A DNA stretch of 59,574 nt from Mycobacterium sp. E183 (GTDB lineage: Bacteria; Actinomycetota; Actinomycetes; Mycobacteriales; Mycobacteriaceae). The position numbers and the translations under genes were made by a program. The notes beneath the pieces are model-generated. The model was not told where the DNA came from and searched no databases. It worked only from the letters and a program-made list of their open reading frames with translations. The DNA lies in assembly GCF_001667735.1 (NCBI RefSeq), contig NZ_LZJN01000072.1, positions 1 to 59,574 of the forward strand. The letters run 5' to 3'. Shown piece after piece: positions 33,773 to 44,387 of this stretch (positions within the stretch are counted from its first letter, which is position 1; every line of letters begins with the position of its first letter).

Positions 33773-34668
33773 CGCGGCGTCCACACCGCGGCGTGCGTGC
33801 CGTCGACCGCCACCGTCGCGTAGAGCAGCGCCTCGTTGATCTCGCCCTGCGTGCACAACGACGCGCTGACGTGCACCGCGTCCAGCGAGGCGTCGGGCAG
33901 GATCAGCACCGACGACCCGTACGCCGAGCAGGCCGGGTTCAGCCCGGCGCCGGGCAGCGTCGGGGACGCGAGCAGCATCAGCGGGCCGCCGCGGTTGGCC
34001 GACTCGTCGCGATACCGGGCGGCCAGCCCGTCGGCTTCCAGCCCCAGCAGCATGTAGCCGGTGCCGTTGAACGCAGCCGGATCGCCGAGCTGCGCCTTCG
34101 TCATCGGGGCGCCGTCGGCGCGCCAGGCCGACAGACTGACGGTCTTCACCGACAGGCCGGTGTCGTTGGCGTTGGTGGGCATCAGCCCCACCGGGAACGC
34201 GGCCGGGTAGGCCGCCGAGCTGTTCGGGATCCGGTCGCGCGGCGAGTAGGTGTACACGCCGCGGACCTGACTGCGATCCTTGAGCGGCCCAAGGCAAACC
34301 GTCCCGGCGAGCCGGTCGCCGGAGGCCGACAGCGGCGAGTGGACGTCGGGCGCCTGGCCCGCCGGGCGGTCGCAACTGCCCAGCCCGTTGGACTCCATCG
34401 GGTGCGACAGCGCCCCGTAGAGCCCGAACCGGATGTCCTCGGGTTTGGCGTGCGGCGCCTGCGGGTTGGCCGCCGAGGCGTCGACGTCGATCAGCACGTA
34501 GTCGCCGTCCCACCGCAGGTTCGACACCGCCATGTTCCAGCCCAGCAGCGAAAGCGATTCCCCGAAGCGGGCGCCCTGCGCGCCGTAGGGGCGGACGGGC
34601 TGGCTGGCGCCCGAGCAACCCGTCAGGCAAGCCAGCAGGCAAGCCGCCATCGCGAGGAAGGTGCGCAC
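33769..34668 (-). CDS. Probable lipoprotein, Rv0381c-like
   Basis: A 299-residue exported protein. The N-terminus MRTFLAMAACLLACLTGCSG fits a lipoprotein signal peptide with lipobox LTGC, so the mature protein should be anchored by Cys18 outside the membrane. The domain has repeated beta-type segments such as LRWDGDYVLIDVDASA, PEDIRFGLYGALSHP, GSCDRPAG, VRGVYTYSPRDRIP and SVKTVSLSAWRADG. No enzymatic motif is recognised. The start is GTG 34668. It sits between pyrE (12 bases upstream) and the SpoU gene (4-base overlap) as in M. tuberculosis. Confidence 0.82.
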   Translation of the reverse strand: MRTFLAMAACLLACLTGCSGASQPVRPYGAQGARFGESLSLLGWNMAVSNLRWDGDYVLIDVDASAANPQAPHAKPEDIRFGLYGALSHPMESNGLGSCDRPAGQAPDVHSPLSASGDRLAGTVCLGPLKDRSQVRGVYTYSPRDRIPNSSAAYPAAFPVGLMPTNANDTGLSVKTVSLSAWRADGAPMTKAQLGDPAAFNGTGYMLLGLEADGLAARYRDESANRGGPLMLLASPTLPGAGLNPACSAYGSSVLILPDASLDAVHVSASLCTQGEINEALLYATVAVDGTHAAVWTPR

Positions 34669-34680
34669 AGCGATGACGGC

Positions 34681-35241
34681 CTAGCCCAGCCCCAGATCGG
34701 CGAGGCCCAGCACGCTGCGGTACGGCAGGCCCTCGGCCTCGATGGCCTCGGCCGCGCCGGTGGAACGGTCCACGACCGTGGCCACGCCGACCACGTGCCC
34801 GCCTGCCTCTTGGACGGCGCGCACCGCGGTCAGCGCCGACGCCCCCGTCGTGCTGGTGTCCTCGACGACCAGCACGCGCTTGCCCGCGACCTCGGAGCCC
34901 TCGATAAGGCGTTGCAGCCCATGGGTTTTCGCGGACTTGCGCACGACGAACGCGTCGATCGGGCGGCCCGGCGCGTGCATGACGGCCGTGGCGACCGGGT
35001 CGGCGCCCAGGGTGAGGCCGCCGACCACCGCGTAGTCCCAGTCGTGGGTGAGGTCGCGCATCAGCGTGCCGATCAGGGCGGAGGCGCGGTGGTGCAGGGT
35101 CGCGCGGCGCAGGTCGACGTAGTAGTCGGCCTCCTTGCCCGACGACAGTGTCACCTTGCCGTGCACCACCGACAGCCGGCGCACCAGGTCGGCCAGCTCC
35201 TCGCGGGAGTCGGTGTGCGCGTCAGGTCCGGCCACGGCCAC
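34681..35241 (-). CDS. pyrE: Orotate phosphoribosyltransferase
   Basis: PyrE joins orotate to PRPP to give orotidine 5'-phosphate in pyrimidine synthesis. At 186 residues it is a type I phosphoribosyltransferase: the PRPP loop is VLVVEDTSTTGASALTAV, with LSSGKEADYYVDLRRATLHH near the N-terminus, VGGLTLGADPVATAV, and the flexible loop VVRKSAKTHGLQRLIEG. GTG 35241 is the longest start and GTG 35235 is equally possible. Its start overlaps the end of the SDR gene by about 20 bases. It belongs to the ttfA-SDR-pyrE-lipoprotein-SpoU minus-strand group. Confidence 0.95.
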   Translation of the reverse strand: MAVAGPDAHTDSREELADLVRRLSVVHGKVTLSSGKEADYYVDLRRATLHHRASALIGTLMRDLTHDWDYAVVGGLTLGADPVATAVMHAPGRPIDAFVVRKSAKTHGLQRLIEGSEVAGKRVLVVEDTSTTGASALTAVRAVQEAGGHVVGVATVVDRSTGAAEAIEAEGLPYRSVLGLADLGLG

Positions 35242-35995
35242 CGCCGATCCGCTTGGTCACGGCCCGCATCAGGGTCCGCGGAATCATCCGCTCCACGGCG
35301 ATGATCGCCTTGTATTGCAGGCCGGGGATGCTGATCACCTTGCCGCGCGCGATGTCGGCCAGGCTCTGGTTCACCACGTCGTCGACCTCGAGCCACATGA
35401 ACGACGGTGACTTGGCCATGTCGATCCCGGCGCGGGCGTGAAACTCGGTGTGCACGTAGCCCGGACACACGGCGTGCACCCCGACGCCGGTGCCCTGCAG
35501 GCCGACGGACAGGCCCTCGCTGAACGAGATGACCCACGCCTTGGATGCCGAGTAGGTCGAGCCGCGGCCCGGCACCAGCCCCGCGACGCTCGCGATGTTG
35601 ATCACGGTGCCGGCGCCGGCGTCCAGCATGGCGGGCAGGGCCGCCCGGGTGAGGTGCATGACCGCGGTGACGTTGACGTCGAGCTGCGACTGCAGCAGCG
35701 CGGGATCGGTCGCCCAGAAGTCGCCGGAGGTGCCGAAGCCGGCGTTGTTCACCAGGACGCGCACCCCGCGGGACAGCCGTTCGCAGACCTGGTCGCGGCC
35801 GGCGGCGTCGGCCAGGTCGGCGGGCAGCACCTCGATGTTGCCGGCGCGGCCCTGCAGTTCGCCGGCGAGGTCGGTCAGCCGGTCGACGTCGCGGGCGACC
35901 AGGACCAGGTCGTATCCGTCGTTGGCATAGCGTCGCGCGTAGCCGGCGCCGATCCCCGAGGTGGGCCCGGTGATCAGGGCTACGGGACGAGGCAT
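35222..35995 (-). CDS. Short-chain dehydrogenase/reductase
   Basis: A classical SDR of 257 residues: cofactor loop ALITGPTSGIGAGYARRYA, NNAGFGTSG, catalytic Ser in TVINIASVAGL, and YSASK with the Tyr and Lys. Arg in LVLVARDVDRL after the second strand suggests NADP preference. The segment PGYVHTEFHARAGID after the active site is typical. ATG 35995 is preferred because AGG lies 9 bases upstream; ATG 36004 is also in frame. The substrate is unknown. It lies between ttfA and pyrE, an insertion with respect to the M. tuberculosis order. Confidence 0.9.
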   Translation of the reverse strand: MPRPVALITGPTSGIGAGYARRYANDGYDLVLVARDVDRLTDLAGELQGRAGNIEVLPADLADAAGRDQVCERLSRGVRVLVNNAGFGTSGDFWATDPALLQSQLDVNVTAVMHLTRAALPAMLDAGAGTVINIASVAGLVPGRGSTYSASKAWVISFSEGLSVGLQGTGVGVHAVCPGYVHTEFHARAGIDMAKSPSFMWLEVDDVVNQSLADIARGKVISIPGLQYKAIIAVERMIPRTLMRAVTKRIGGGRGRT

Positions 35996-36049
35996 GAGCG
36001 ACATCCTAATGACGGCGGCCGCGCCGCCCACCCGGCGCCCGGCGCGCCG

Positions 36050-36919
36050 TCAGTGCTGATAGTTGGTGGCCTGGTGGCCGTTGCGCCCCGCCGGCGGCGG
36101 GCGGCGAACGGCGTCCGGGCCGCGCTGCTCCCGCCGGATCGGCTCGGCCGGCCGGCGCGCGGACGCCTGAACGTCGGAGCCCAGTAGCCCGGCCACGTCC
36201 TGCTGCGGACGCCGGGGCGGCAGCTCGGCGCGGCCGGCGGGCGCCAGCGGGCGGCTGGGCGCCGCGCCGCGCAGCCCCGCGGGCGCGCCCGCCTCCTGCT
36301 GGGTCTCCTCCGGCAGCGGCGGCAGCACCCGCAACAGGTCGTTGAACTGACGCACGGTGCGCAGGCCCTCGTCCCACTGGGTGCGGGTGCTGGTGATGGG
36401 CATGGCGACCAGCGTCCAGTTCTGCTCGTTCCACATGATCTCGGCGGAGTCCGGGGCGGTGTGCGCGAAGGTGACCATGCGGCGGTCGCAGGCCCGCCGG
36501 GCGGCGTCCAGGTTGGTGGAGTACACCATCCGCGGGCCGATCGCGCCCAGCAGCCAAATGTCGCTCTCCCGTGGCTCTTTGAGCCCCTTGAGCCGCAGGT
36601 CCACCACGACGTTGGTGCCCACCTTGCGGTGCAGCGCGATCACGGTGGCGACTTCCTCGAGGTCGAAGATGTACACCGCCTCGCCGCGGATCTGACCCAG
36701 CACGACGTTCTCGGCGGCGATGTCGCCGACCGTCGAGATGACACCGCGCTTCCAGCGCTTGAGGATGTCGGCCGATTCCCGCTCATAGTCGAACCCGTGC
36801 GACCGCGCCCAGGATTTGCGGCGCCTGCTGCGTCCGCGGCGTCGATCGAGGTCGACGTACAGCAACACGCCCGCGCCGACGAAGCACAGCGCGGAGAGCG
36901 TGAACCAAAGGGGGACCAT
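36050..36919 (-). CDS. ttfA: TtfA, trehalose monomycolate transport factor (Rv0383c)
   Basis: The 289-residue protein has an N-terminal membrane helix (WFTLSALCFVGAGVLLYVDL) followed by basic RRRGRSRRRK, then a conserved soluble domain with FDYERESADILKRWKRG, GEAVYIFDLEEVATVIALHR, DIWLLGAIGPRMVYSTN and NWTLVAMPITSTRTQWDEG. The last 80 residues are Pro/Arg/Ala-rich and probably disordered. M. tuberculosis Rv0383c was reported as TtfA, a cytoplasmic-side partner of the MmpL3 transporter needed for trehalose monomycolate export; position next to clpB and pyrE supports orthology. It begins the minus-strand unit ending at the SpoU gene. Confidence 0.87.
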   Translation of the reverse strand: MVPLWFTLSALCFVGAGVLLYVDLDRRRGRSRRRKSWARSHGFDYERESADILKRWKRGVISTVGDIAAENVVLGQIRGEAVYIFDLEEVATVIALHRKVGTNVVVDLRLKGLKEPRESDIWLLGAIGPRMVYSTNLDAARRACDRRMVTFAHTAPDSAEIMWNEQNWTLVAMPITSTRTQWDEGLRTVRQFNDLLRVLPPLPEETQQEAGAPAGLRGAAPSRPLAPAGRAELPPRRPQQDVAGLLGSDVQASARRPAEPIRREQRGPDAVRRPPPAGRNGHQATNYQH

Positions 36920-37007
36920 CCCACACAGGGTATCCGCATTTGCTCCGGAATAAATAAGTCCGGTCGGTCACAACCCAGTCACAGGACCAAACACTCCACT
37001 GATGCGC

Positions 37008-37064
37008 CGAACGTCGACTTGTTGGGCTCTTTCGGATGAAATGCCCACAACAAGTCGACGTTCG
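37008..37064. terminator. Long hairpin terminator downstream of clpB
   Basis: Perfect 17-base arms CGAACGTCGACTTGTTG (37008-37024) and its complement at 37048-37064, with a 23-base loop. It starts 8 bases past the clpB stop on the minus strand, so it should end clpB transcription. It lacks the GAGTGTG core of the other hairpins but has the same TCGAACGT-type foot. Confidence 0.8.
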
Positions 37065-37071
37065 AGCAGCA

Positions 37072-39618
<2,547 letters not shown>

Positions 39619-39675
39619 GACGCCTCCGTTCGGTACGTAGGGAAAATGCTTGTCGCGATGTTCAACGTCGTCAAG

Positions 39676-39696
39676 GTTGAGTGTGTTCCGCTCAAC
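39676..39696. promoter_or_regulatory. HAIR operator (HspR binding site) of clpB
   Basis: GTTGAGT, a 7-base spacer, then GCTCAAC. The HAIR consensus is CTTGAGT-N7-ACTCAAG, so both arms match except the outermost base and one inner base. It is upstream of clpB, a known HspR target. A second imperfect palindrome, CTCAACTC-TAAC-GAGTTTTGAG, overlaps the right side. Confidence 0.85.
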
Positions 39697-39742
39697 TCTA
39701 ACGAGTTTTGAGCACTACGGTGCACCGGGTACCCGGGTAACG

Positions 39743-40159
39743 ATGACGCAGACAGAACCACACCAGGAGCGGACCGATGGGCGCCGCGCCTTCAGGCTTG
39801 CCATCGTGGTCGGCGGACTCGCGCTGGCGGGGCTGGCCGTCGCCGGATTCCGCACCGACCTGGGTGCCGACGGCCCGTCGGCCACCGTCCCCGAGGCCGG
39901 AACGTTGCAGGTCAACGGGACGGGCACGACGAAGACCGTCCGCTGCCAGGGCGGCTACCTCTCGGTCAGCGGTCAGACCAACACTGTCACCGTCACCGGC
40001 CACTGCACCAGCGTCAGCGTGTCCGGCCACGGCAACCGCGTCGCGGTCGACAGCACGGACGCGGTGAGCACCTCCGGAACCGGCAACGCGGTGACGTACC
40101 ACTGGGGTTCACCCAACGTCGCCAACGCCGGGGCGGCCAACACCGTCAAGCAGGGCTGA
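39743..40159 (+). CDS. DUF3060 family exported/membrane protein
   Basis: A 138-residue protein from ATG 39743. One hydrophobic segment, LAIVVGGLALAGLAVAGF, near residue 25 anchors or exports it. The rest consists of short beta-strand repeats with small polar residues: TLQVNGTGTTKTV, YLSVSGQTNTVTVTGHCTSV, SVSGHGNRVAVDS and VSTSGTGNAVTYHWGSP, the pattern of DUF3060, which probably forms a small beta-helix outside the membrane. Two cysteines (VRCQGG and GHCTS) could pair. Function unknown. It is divergent from clpB, with the HAIR operator between them, so HspR might also influence it. Confidence 0.82.
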   Translation: MTQTEPHQERTDGRRAFRLAIVVGGLALAGLAVAGFRTDLGADGPSATVPEAGTLQVNGTGTTKTVRCQGGYLSVSGQTNTVTVTGHCTSVSVSGHGNRVAVDSTDAVSTSGTGNAVTYHWGSPNVANAGAANTVKQG

Positions 40160-40166
40160 GCCCGGG

Positions 40167-40847
40167 TCACGGGCGATAGGCCGCCGGCAGGTCGAGTTCG
40201 TCCGCGTCGCCGGTGAGATAGCGCTGCACGCTCGGCGCGATCAGCGCGACGACCTCTTCGGTGCGCAGCTCGGCAAGCGGCCCCACCCGCATCACGTAGC
40301 GGAACAACGCGGTGCCCACCAGGTTGGTCCCCGCCAGGTTGGCCCGCAGCACGGTGTCGGGCCCCTCGCCCAGGACGCCGGAGATGGCCGCCATCACGTA
40401 GCCGCGCATGAACTCGCGGAAGGCCTCGTACGCATCGGAGTTCAGCATCGCCGAGTGCAGCATGGCGACCATGGTCGGGCCGGTTTCCGGCTCTTCCCAG
40501 ATCCGCAGGTAGGCCCGCACCAACCGCACGCCGACGTCCTCGCGTGGGCCGTCGGTCATCGCGGCGACCAGCACGTCGCCGTCCAGGATGAGCCGCATCG
40601 ACTCACGGAACAGCTCGGCCTTGGAACCGAACAGGTACAGCACCATCGCGGCGTCCACGTGTGCGTCGTCCGCGATCTGACGCAGCGTCGTCTTCTCGAA
40701 GCCCTGCGCGGCGAACCGCCGCTTGGCCGCTCGGAGCACCACGTCCTTCGACACGGGCTCGCCCTGGCGGCGGCCCCTGCGCTTTTGCGCGCCTCCGGCG
40801 CCGGGCGCTCTTTTCGCGCCCGCGGGGGAAGCGGCAGGTGGCGGCAT
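40167..40847 (-). CDS. TetR family transcriptional regulator
   Basis: A 226-residue TetR-type repressor. After a basic leader (GAQKRRGRRQGEPV) comes the DNA-binding domain VLRAAKRRFAAQGFEKTTLR and IADDAHVDAAMVLYLFGSKAELF, the usual helix-turn-helix with the YxxFxSKxxLF end. The C-terminal ligand domain has IWEEPETGPTMVAMLHSAM and GTNLVGTALFRYVMR, close to the TetR_C_17 type. It is divergent from a membrane protein gene; two TTTCA...TGAAA palindromes in the 98-base gap are likely operators, so it probably represses that gene and itself in response to an unknown ligand. Confidence 0.9.
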   Translation of the reverse strand: MPPPAASPAGAKRAPGAGGAQKRRGRRQGEPVSKDVVLRAAKRRFAAQGFEKTTLRQIADDAHVDAAMVLYLFGSKAELFRESMRLILDGDVLVAAMTDGPREDVGVRLVRAYLRIWEEPETGPTMVAMLHSAMLNSDAYEAFREFMRGYVMAAISGVLGEGPDTVLRANLAGTNLVGTALFRYVMRVGPLAELRTEEVVALIAPSVQRYLTGDADELDLPAAYRP

Positions 40848-40862
40848 AGGACGACCGTATCA

Positions 40863-40880
40863 TTTCACTAGTCGTTGAAA
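40863..40880. promoter_or_regulatory. Candidate TetR operator 1
   Basis: TTTCA (40863-40867) and TGAAA (40876-40880), 8 bases apart, 16 bases upstream of the tetR start. It shares half-sites with the second palindrome at 40916-40933. Confidence 0.5.
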
Positions 40881-40915
40881 ATATTGAACACGGCCGTTAC
40901 GCTGCGAACGTCATA

Positions 40916-40933
40916 TTTCATCTGCTGATGAAA
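40916..40933. promoter_or_regulatory. Candidate TetR operator 2
   Basis: A perfect 7-base-arm palindrome, TTTCATC-TGCT-GATGAAA, that overlaps the AAAGGAGG ribosome-binding site (40931-40938) of the membrane protein gene. Binding here would block expression of that gene. Confidence 0.6.
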
Positions 40934-40945
40934 AGGAGGTAGCGC

Positions 40946-41938
40946 ATGATCACGCAGTCGCTTCCCCAGCACGGCCGGCCGGCACACTCCCGTCCGGCGC
41001 TGCCACTCTTGCGTGCTACGGGAATCGTCGCGGCGATGACCGTCGCGGTGGCCATCATCTGCGTCGCCTTCGCGCTGCCGGCGGCACGCTCGAAGCCACA
41101 CCACATTCCGATCGGCCTGGTGGGGCCCGGCCTGGTAACCGGGCTGATCAACAGCCAGCTCGATACCGCCGCTCCGGGCGGCTTCACCGTGACCACCTAC
41201 CCGGACGAGGCCGCGCTGCGGTCGGCGATCCGCAACCGCGACGGCTACGGCGGCCTCGTGGTCACCCCCAAGGGCCCCACCCTGCTGCTCGCATCCGGGG
41301 CGAGCCCGACCGTGGCACAACTGCTGACGCAGATCGGCGACCGCGTCGCGCAACGCACGGGCGCGCCCTTGCGCACCGAAGACCTGGCCCCGCTGCCGGC
41401 CGACGACCCGCGCGGCGCAGGCCTGGCCGCATCCGCGCTGCCGATCACCCTGGCCGGAATCCTGCCCGCCATCGTGCTGTTGCTGGCATTTCCGCGCCGA
41501 TCCTGGCTGAATTTCGCTGTCGCAAGCGCATTTTCGGTCGCGGCCGCCGCGACCGTCGCGGTGTTGCTGCGCTACGTGCTCGGGTCGGTCGATCAAAATT
41601 TCTGGGGCGTGGCCGCCGGGCTCACGCTGGGCACATTGGCGATGACGTTGCCGACGCTGGCGCTGGGCACGCTGTTCGGCCGGGTCGGCCTGAGTGGCGC
41701 GGTCGCGGTCGCCATGCTGCTGGGCAACCCGCTGTCGGGACTGATGAGCGCCCCGGAGATGTTGCCGTCCGGGTGGGGCGCGCTGGGCCAGCTGCTGCCG
41801 CAAGGGGCCAACGCCACGTTGCTGCGATCGACGGCGTTCTTCTCCGGTGCCGGGGCGACCACGGCCGGCGTCGTGCTGTGCTGCTGGGTGGCCGCCGGGG
41901 CCGTGCTGATCGGGATTGCCGGCGCGCGGCGCGCCTAG
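40946..41938 (+). CDS. Multi-pass membrane protein, YhgE/ABC-2-like
   Basis: A 330-residue membrane protein with one N-terminal helix (TGIVAAMTVAVAIICVAFAL), an extracytoplasmic loop of about 110 residues containing IGLVGPGLVTGLINSQL and YGGLVVTPKGPTLLLASGAS, and five C-terminal helices from ITLAGILPAIVLLLAF to GVVLCCWVAAGAVLIGI. This topology matches YhgE/Pip and ABC-2-type transporter subunits. GNPLSGLMSAPEMLPSGW is the family's re-entrant-looking loop. No ATPase gene is adjacent. It has an excellent AAAGGAGG ribosome-binding site. It is divergent from a TetR gene and is probably a drug- or lipid-related exporter under its control; this role is inference. Confidence 0.8.
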   Translation: MITQSLPQHGRPAHSRPALPLLRATGIVAAMTVAVAIICVAFALPAARSKPHHIPIGLVGPGLVTGLINSQLDTAAPGGFTVTTYPDEAALRSAIRNRDGYGGLVVTPKGPTLLLASGASPTVAQLLTQIGDRVAQRTGAPLRTEDLAPLPADDPRGAGLAASALPITLAGILPAIVLLLAFPRRSWLNFAVASAFSVAAAATVAVLLRYVLGSVDQNFWGVAAGLTLGTLAMTLPTLALGTLFGRVGLSGAVAVAMLLGNPLSGLMSAPEMLPSGWGALGQLLPQGANATLLRSTAFFSGAGATTAGVVLCCWVAAGAVLIGIAGARRA

Positions 41939-41949
41939 AATCGGGCCCC

Positions 41950-43122
41950 GTGGGGCTCGAGGACACCGACGCGTTGCGGGTGCTGCGCGACGCCTTCGCC
42001 CAGGGCGAGGCCGGGCCCGACAACGAGCTGGTCCGGCGGTTCTACACCCAGTGGTTCGGCCTCGACGTCTCGGTGCGCGACCTGTTCCCGCCCGAAATGG
42101 GTGATCAGCGCACCGCTTTCGCCCACGCCCTGCGCTGGGTGTACGGCGAACTCGTCGACCAGCGAGCCCAGGAACCGGTGGCCTTCCTCGCCCAGCTCGG
42201 CCGGGATCACCGCAAATACGGTGTGCTGCCGCAGCATTACGACACGCTGCGGCAGGCTTTGTTCTCGTCGCTTCGGACTCACCTCGGCGACGCCTGGACC
42301 GACGCCGTCGCCGAGGCCGCGACCCAGTCGCTCAACCTGATCACCGGGGTGATGCGGGGCGCGGCCGACGCCGAGGAGGGCCCCGCCTGGTGGGACGGCA
42401 CGGTGATCGAGCACATACGGGTGTCCCGCGACCTCGCCGTGGTCCGGCTGCAGCTCGACCGCCCGATGGACTATCACGCCGGCCAGTACGTCAACGCCCA
42501 CGTCCCGCAGTGCCCGCGGCGCTGGCGCTACCTGTCCCCCGCCATCCCGGCGGACCCGGGCGGCGGCATCGAATTCCACGTCCGCGTGGTGCCCGGCGGC
42601 CTGGTCAGCACCGCCATCGTCAACGAGACGCGGCCCGGCGACCGGTGGCGGCTGTCCAGCCCGCACGGCGGCCTGCGGGTGGACCGGGACGGCGGCGACG
42701 TGCTGATGGTCGCCGGCAGCACCGGCCTGGCGCCCCTGCGCGCGCTGATCATGGACCTCAGCCGATACGCCGTGAACCCGCGCGTGCACCTGTTCTTCGG
42801 CGCCCGCTACCGCTGCGAGCTCTACGACCTGCCGACCCTGTGGCAGGTGGCATCGCACAACCCGTGGCTGTCGGTCTCGCCGGTATCCGAATACAGCGCC
42901 GACCCGGCGTGGGCCGCCGACTATCCCGACTGCACGCCGCCACGCGGACTGCACGTGCGCCAAACCGGCCGGCTCCCCGACGTGGTGACCAAGTACGGCG
43001 GGTGGGGCGACCGGCAGATCCTGATCTGCGGCGGGCCGGCGATGGTGCGGGCCACCAAAGCCGCGCTGATCGCCAAAGGCGCTCCGCCTGAACACATTCA
43101 GCACGACCCACTGTGGAGGTAG
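41950..43122 (+). CDS. Type II flavohaemoglobin (Rv0385-like)
   Basis: A 390-residue globin-FAD-NAD protein. Residues 1-140 are the globin, with proximal His87 in AQLGRDHRKYGVL; the usual Tyr-Gln distal pair is not obvious. The FAD domain (about 148-245) has the modified flavin motif RRWRYLSPA, where typical flavohaemoglobins read RQYSLS. The NAD domain starts with MVAGSTGLAPLRALI and ends with LICGGPAMVRATKAAL. These differences define type II flavohaemoglobins; M. tuberculosis Rv0385 was reported to lack NO dioxygenase activity and to oxidise D-lactate. GTG 41950 gives the same length as that protein. It is followed by the epimerase gene two bases later. Confidence 0.88.
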   Translation: MGLEDTDALRVLRDAFAQGEAGPDNELVRRFYTQWFGLDVSVRDLFPPEMGDQRTAFAHALRWVYGELVDQRAQEPVAFLAQLGRDHRKYGVLPQHYDTLRQALFSSLRTHLGDAWTDAVAEAATQSLNLITGVMRGAADAEEGPAWWDGTVIEHIRVSRDLAVVRLQLDRPMDYHAGQYVNAHVPQCPRRWRYLSPAIPADPGGGIEFHVRVVPGGLVSTAIVNETRPGDRWRLSSPHGGLRVDRDGGDVLMVAGSTGLAPLRALIMDLSRYAVNPRVHLFFGARYRCELYDLPTLWQVASHNPWLSVSPVSEYSADPAWAADYPDCTPPRGLHVRQTGRLPDVVTKYGGWGDRQILICGGPAMVRATKAALIAKGAPPEHIQHDPLWR

Positions 43123-43124
43123 GC

Positions 43125-44027
43125 ATGCGCGTCGTCACCCTGCGCGACCAGGCATCGGCGCTGACCGCGGAGTTCGTGCCCGGGGCGGGCATGATCGGAA
43201 CCTCGCTCAGCGACGCCGGCGTGGAGCTGTTGGGGCAACGGCGCGGGCTGGACGCCTATGTGGCCAATGGCAAGACGATGGGGATCCCGATCCTGTATCC
43301 CTGGGCAAACCGCCTGGGCGCCAACAGCTATACCGCGCAAGGCGTGACGACGACGCTGACACCGGGCGACAACGGGGTTCGCGCCGATCCCAACGGCCTG
43401 CCGATCCACGGCGTGCTCGCCGCCTACCCGGGCTGGCGGGTGACGGCGGAGTCGGCCGACGAATTGGTGGCCGAGTTGGACTTCGCCGCCGATCCGCGAC
43501 TGCTGGCCAGCTTTCCCTACCCGCATGTGCTGACGGTGGCGGTGCGGCTGGCCGAGCGGACACTGACGGTGCGCACCACGGTGACCGCCACCGGCGACCG
43601 CGCCGTCCCGCTGTGCTTCGGCTTTCACCCCTACCTGCAGCTGCCCGACATCCCGCGCGCCGAGTGGGTGATCGAGGCCCCGCCGCTGCGACACCTGCTC
43701 CTCGACGACGTTGGGCTGCCCACCGGCGAATCCGAACCTCAGCCGGCCCTGTCGGAATCCCTGGGAGACAAGGCTTTCGACGATGCCTACGACGAGGTGC
43801 CCGACGGCGCGGTGTTCGCGGTCTCCGGCGGCGGCCGCCGCATCGAGGTGCGCTTCGAAAGCGGGTATCCGGCCACGCAGATCTTCGCGCCCACCGGCGA
43901 CGACCCCGCGACGCGGATCGTCTGCTTCGAGCCGATGACCGCGCCAACCGACGCGCTGCGCCGCGGCGGCTACCGCTGCGCGCGACCGGGAGAGCCCGCG
44001 GTCGCCCAATTCTCGATCCGCGCATAG
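43125..44027 (+). CDS. Aldose 1-epimerase-like protein
   Basis: A 300-residue galactose-mutarotase-fold protein that would interconvert alpha and beta anomers of a hexose or act on a hexose phosphate. Useful segments are GIPILYPWANRLGANSY, LPIHGVLAAYPGWRV with the catalytic-type His, PLCFGFHPYLQLPD with the second His, and DKAFDDAYDEVPDG followed by FEPMTAPTDALRRG carrying the Glu that acts as base. ATG 43125 has GGAGG 8 bases upstream. It directly follows the flavohaemoglobin gene and precedes the YbaB-like gene by 9 bases, all on the plus strand. Confidence 0.87.
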   Translation: MRVVTLRDQASALTAEFVPGAGMIGTSLSDAGVELLGQRRGLDAYVANGKTMGIPILYPWANRLGANSYTAQGVTTTLTPGDNGVRADPNGLPIHGVLAAYPGWRVTAESADELVAELDFAADPRLLASFPYPHVLTVAVRLAERTLTVRTTVTATGDRAVPLCFGFHPYLQLPDIPRAEWVIEAPPLRHLLLDDVGLPTGESEPQPALSESLGDKAFDDAYDEVPDGAVFAVSGGGRRIEVRFESGYPATQIFAPTGDDPATRIVCFEPMTAPTDALRRGGYRCARPGEPAVAQFSIRA

Positions 44028-44036
44028 GGATTCGCC

Positions 44037-44384
44037 ATGTCCGACCCGGCCCACCCGCAGATCGGGCGAATGATCGAGCAGTTCCAGGCGGTCATAGCGC
44101 TTCTCGACGAGCAGGTCCGGCGGATGCAACGAGTGGCGATCGTGGTCAGCGACCAGACCGGCACGGTCGAGGTGACCATGAACGGCCATCTGCGCCTGAC
44201 CGGCCTGGTCATCGATCCGGGGATACTGGCCCTGGGCGCCCAGGAGGTGACGAGGCGGATCAACGAAGCAATAAGCGAGGCAACCGAATTCGCCGACGAG
44301 TGGGCGGACGAGGACATTGTCGACCTGGAGACCCGGGTCGCCGACGCGCTGGCGAAGCTCAGGGACCTGCCGCCGCCGACGTAG
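44037..44384 (+). CDS. YbaB/EbfC-like protein
   Basis: A 115-residue protein with a coiled N-terminal helix (IGRMIEQFQAVIALLDEQVR) followed by VSDQTGTVEVTMNGHLRLTG and LVIDPGILALGAQEVTRRIN, the strand-strand-helix pattern of YbaB/EbfC proteins. The acidic C-terminus (EFADEWADEDIVDLE) is typical of actinobacterial members. YbaB-like proteins often occur beside WXG100 genes in mycobacteria and may act as accessory or DNA-binding factors. Here a WXG100 pair begins about 460 bases downstream, with a minus-strand gene between. ATG 44037 has no strong ribosome-binding site, so it may depend on translation of the epimerase gene. Confidence 0.8.
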   Translation: MSDPAHPQIGRMIEQFQAVIALLDEQVRRMQRVAIVVSDQTGTVEVTMNGHLRLTGLVIDPGILALGAQEVTRRINEAISEATEFADEWADEDIVDLETRVADALAKLRDLPPPT

Positions 44385-44387
44385 CGC

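Noticed and set aside
33122..34642. 506-codon version of the SpoU-type gene
   Set aside because: The first 290 codons are another frame of the lipoprotein gene; ATG 33772 with ATGA overlap fits the family length.
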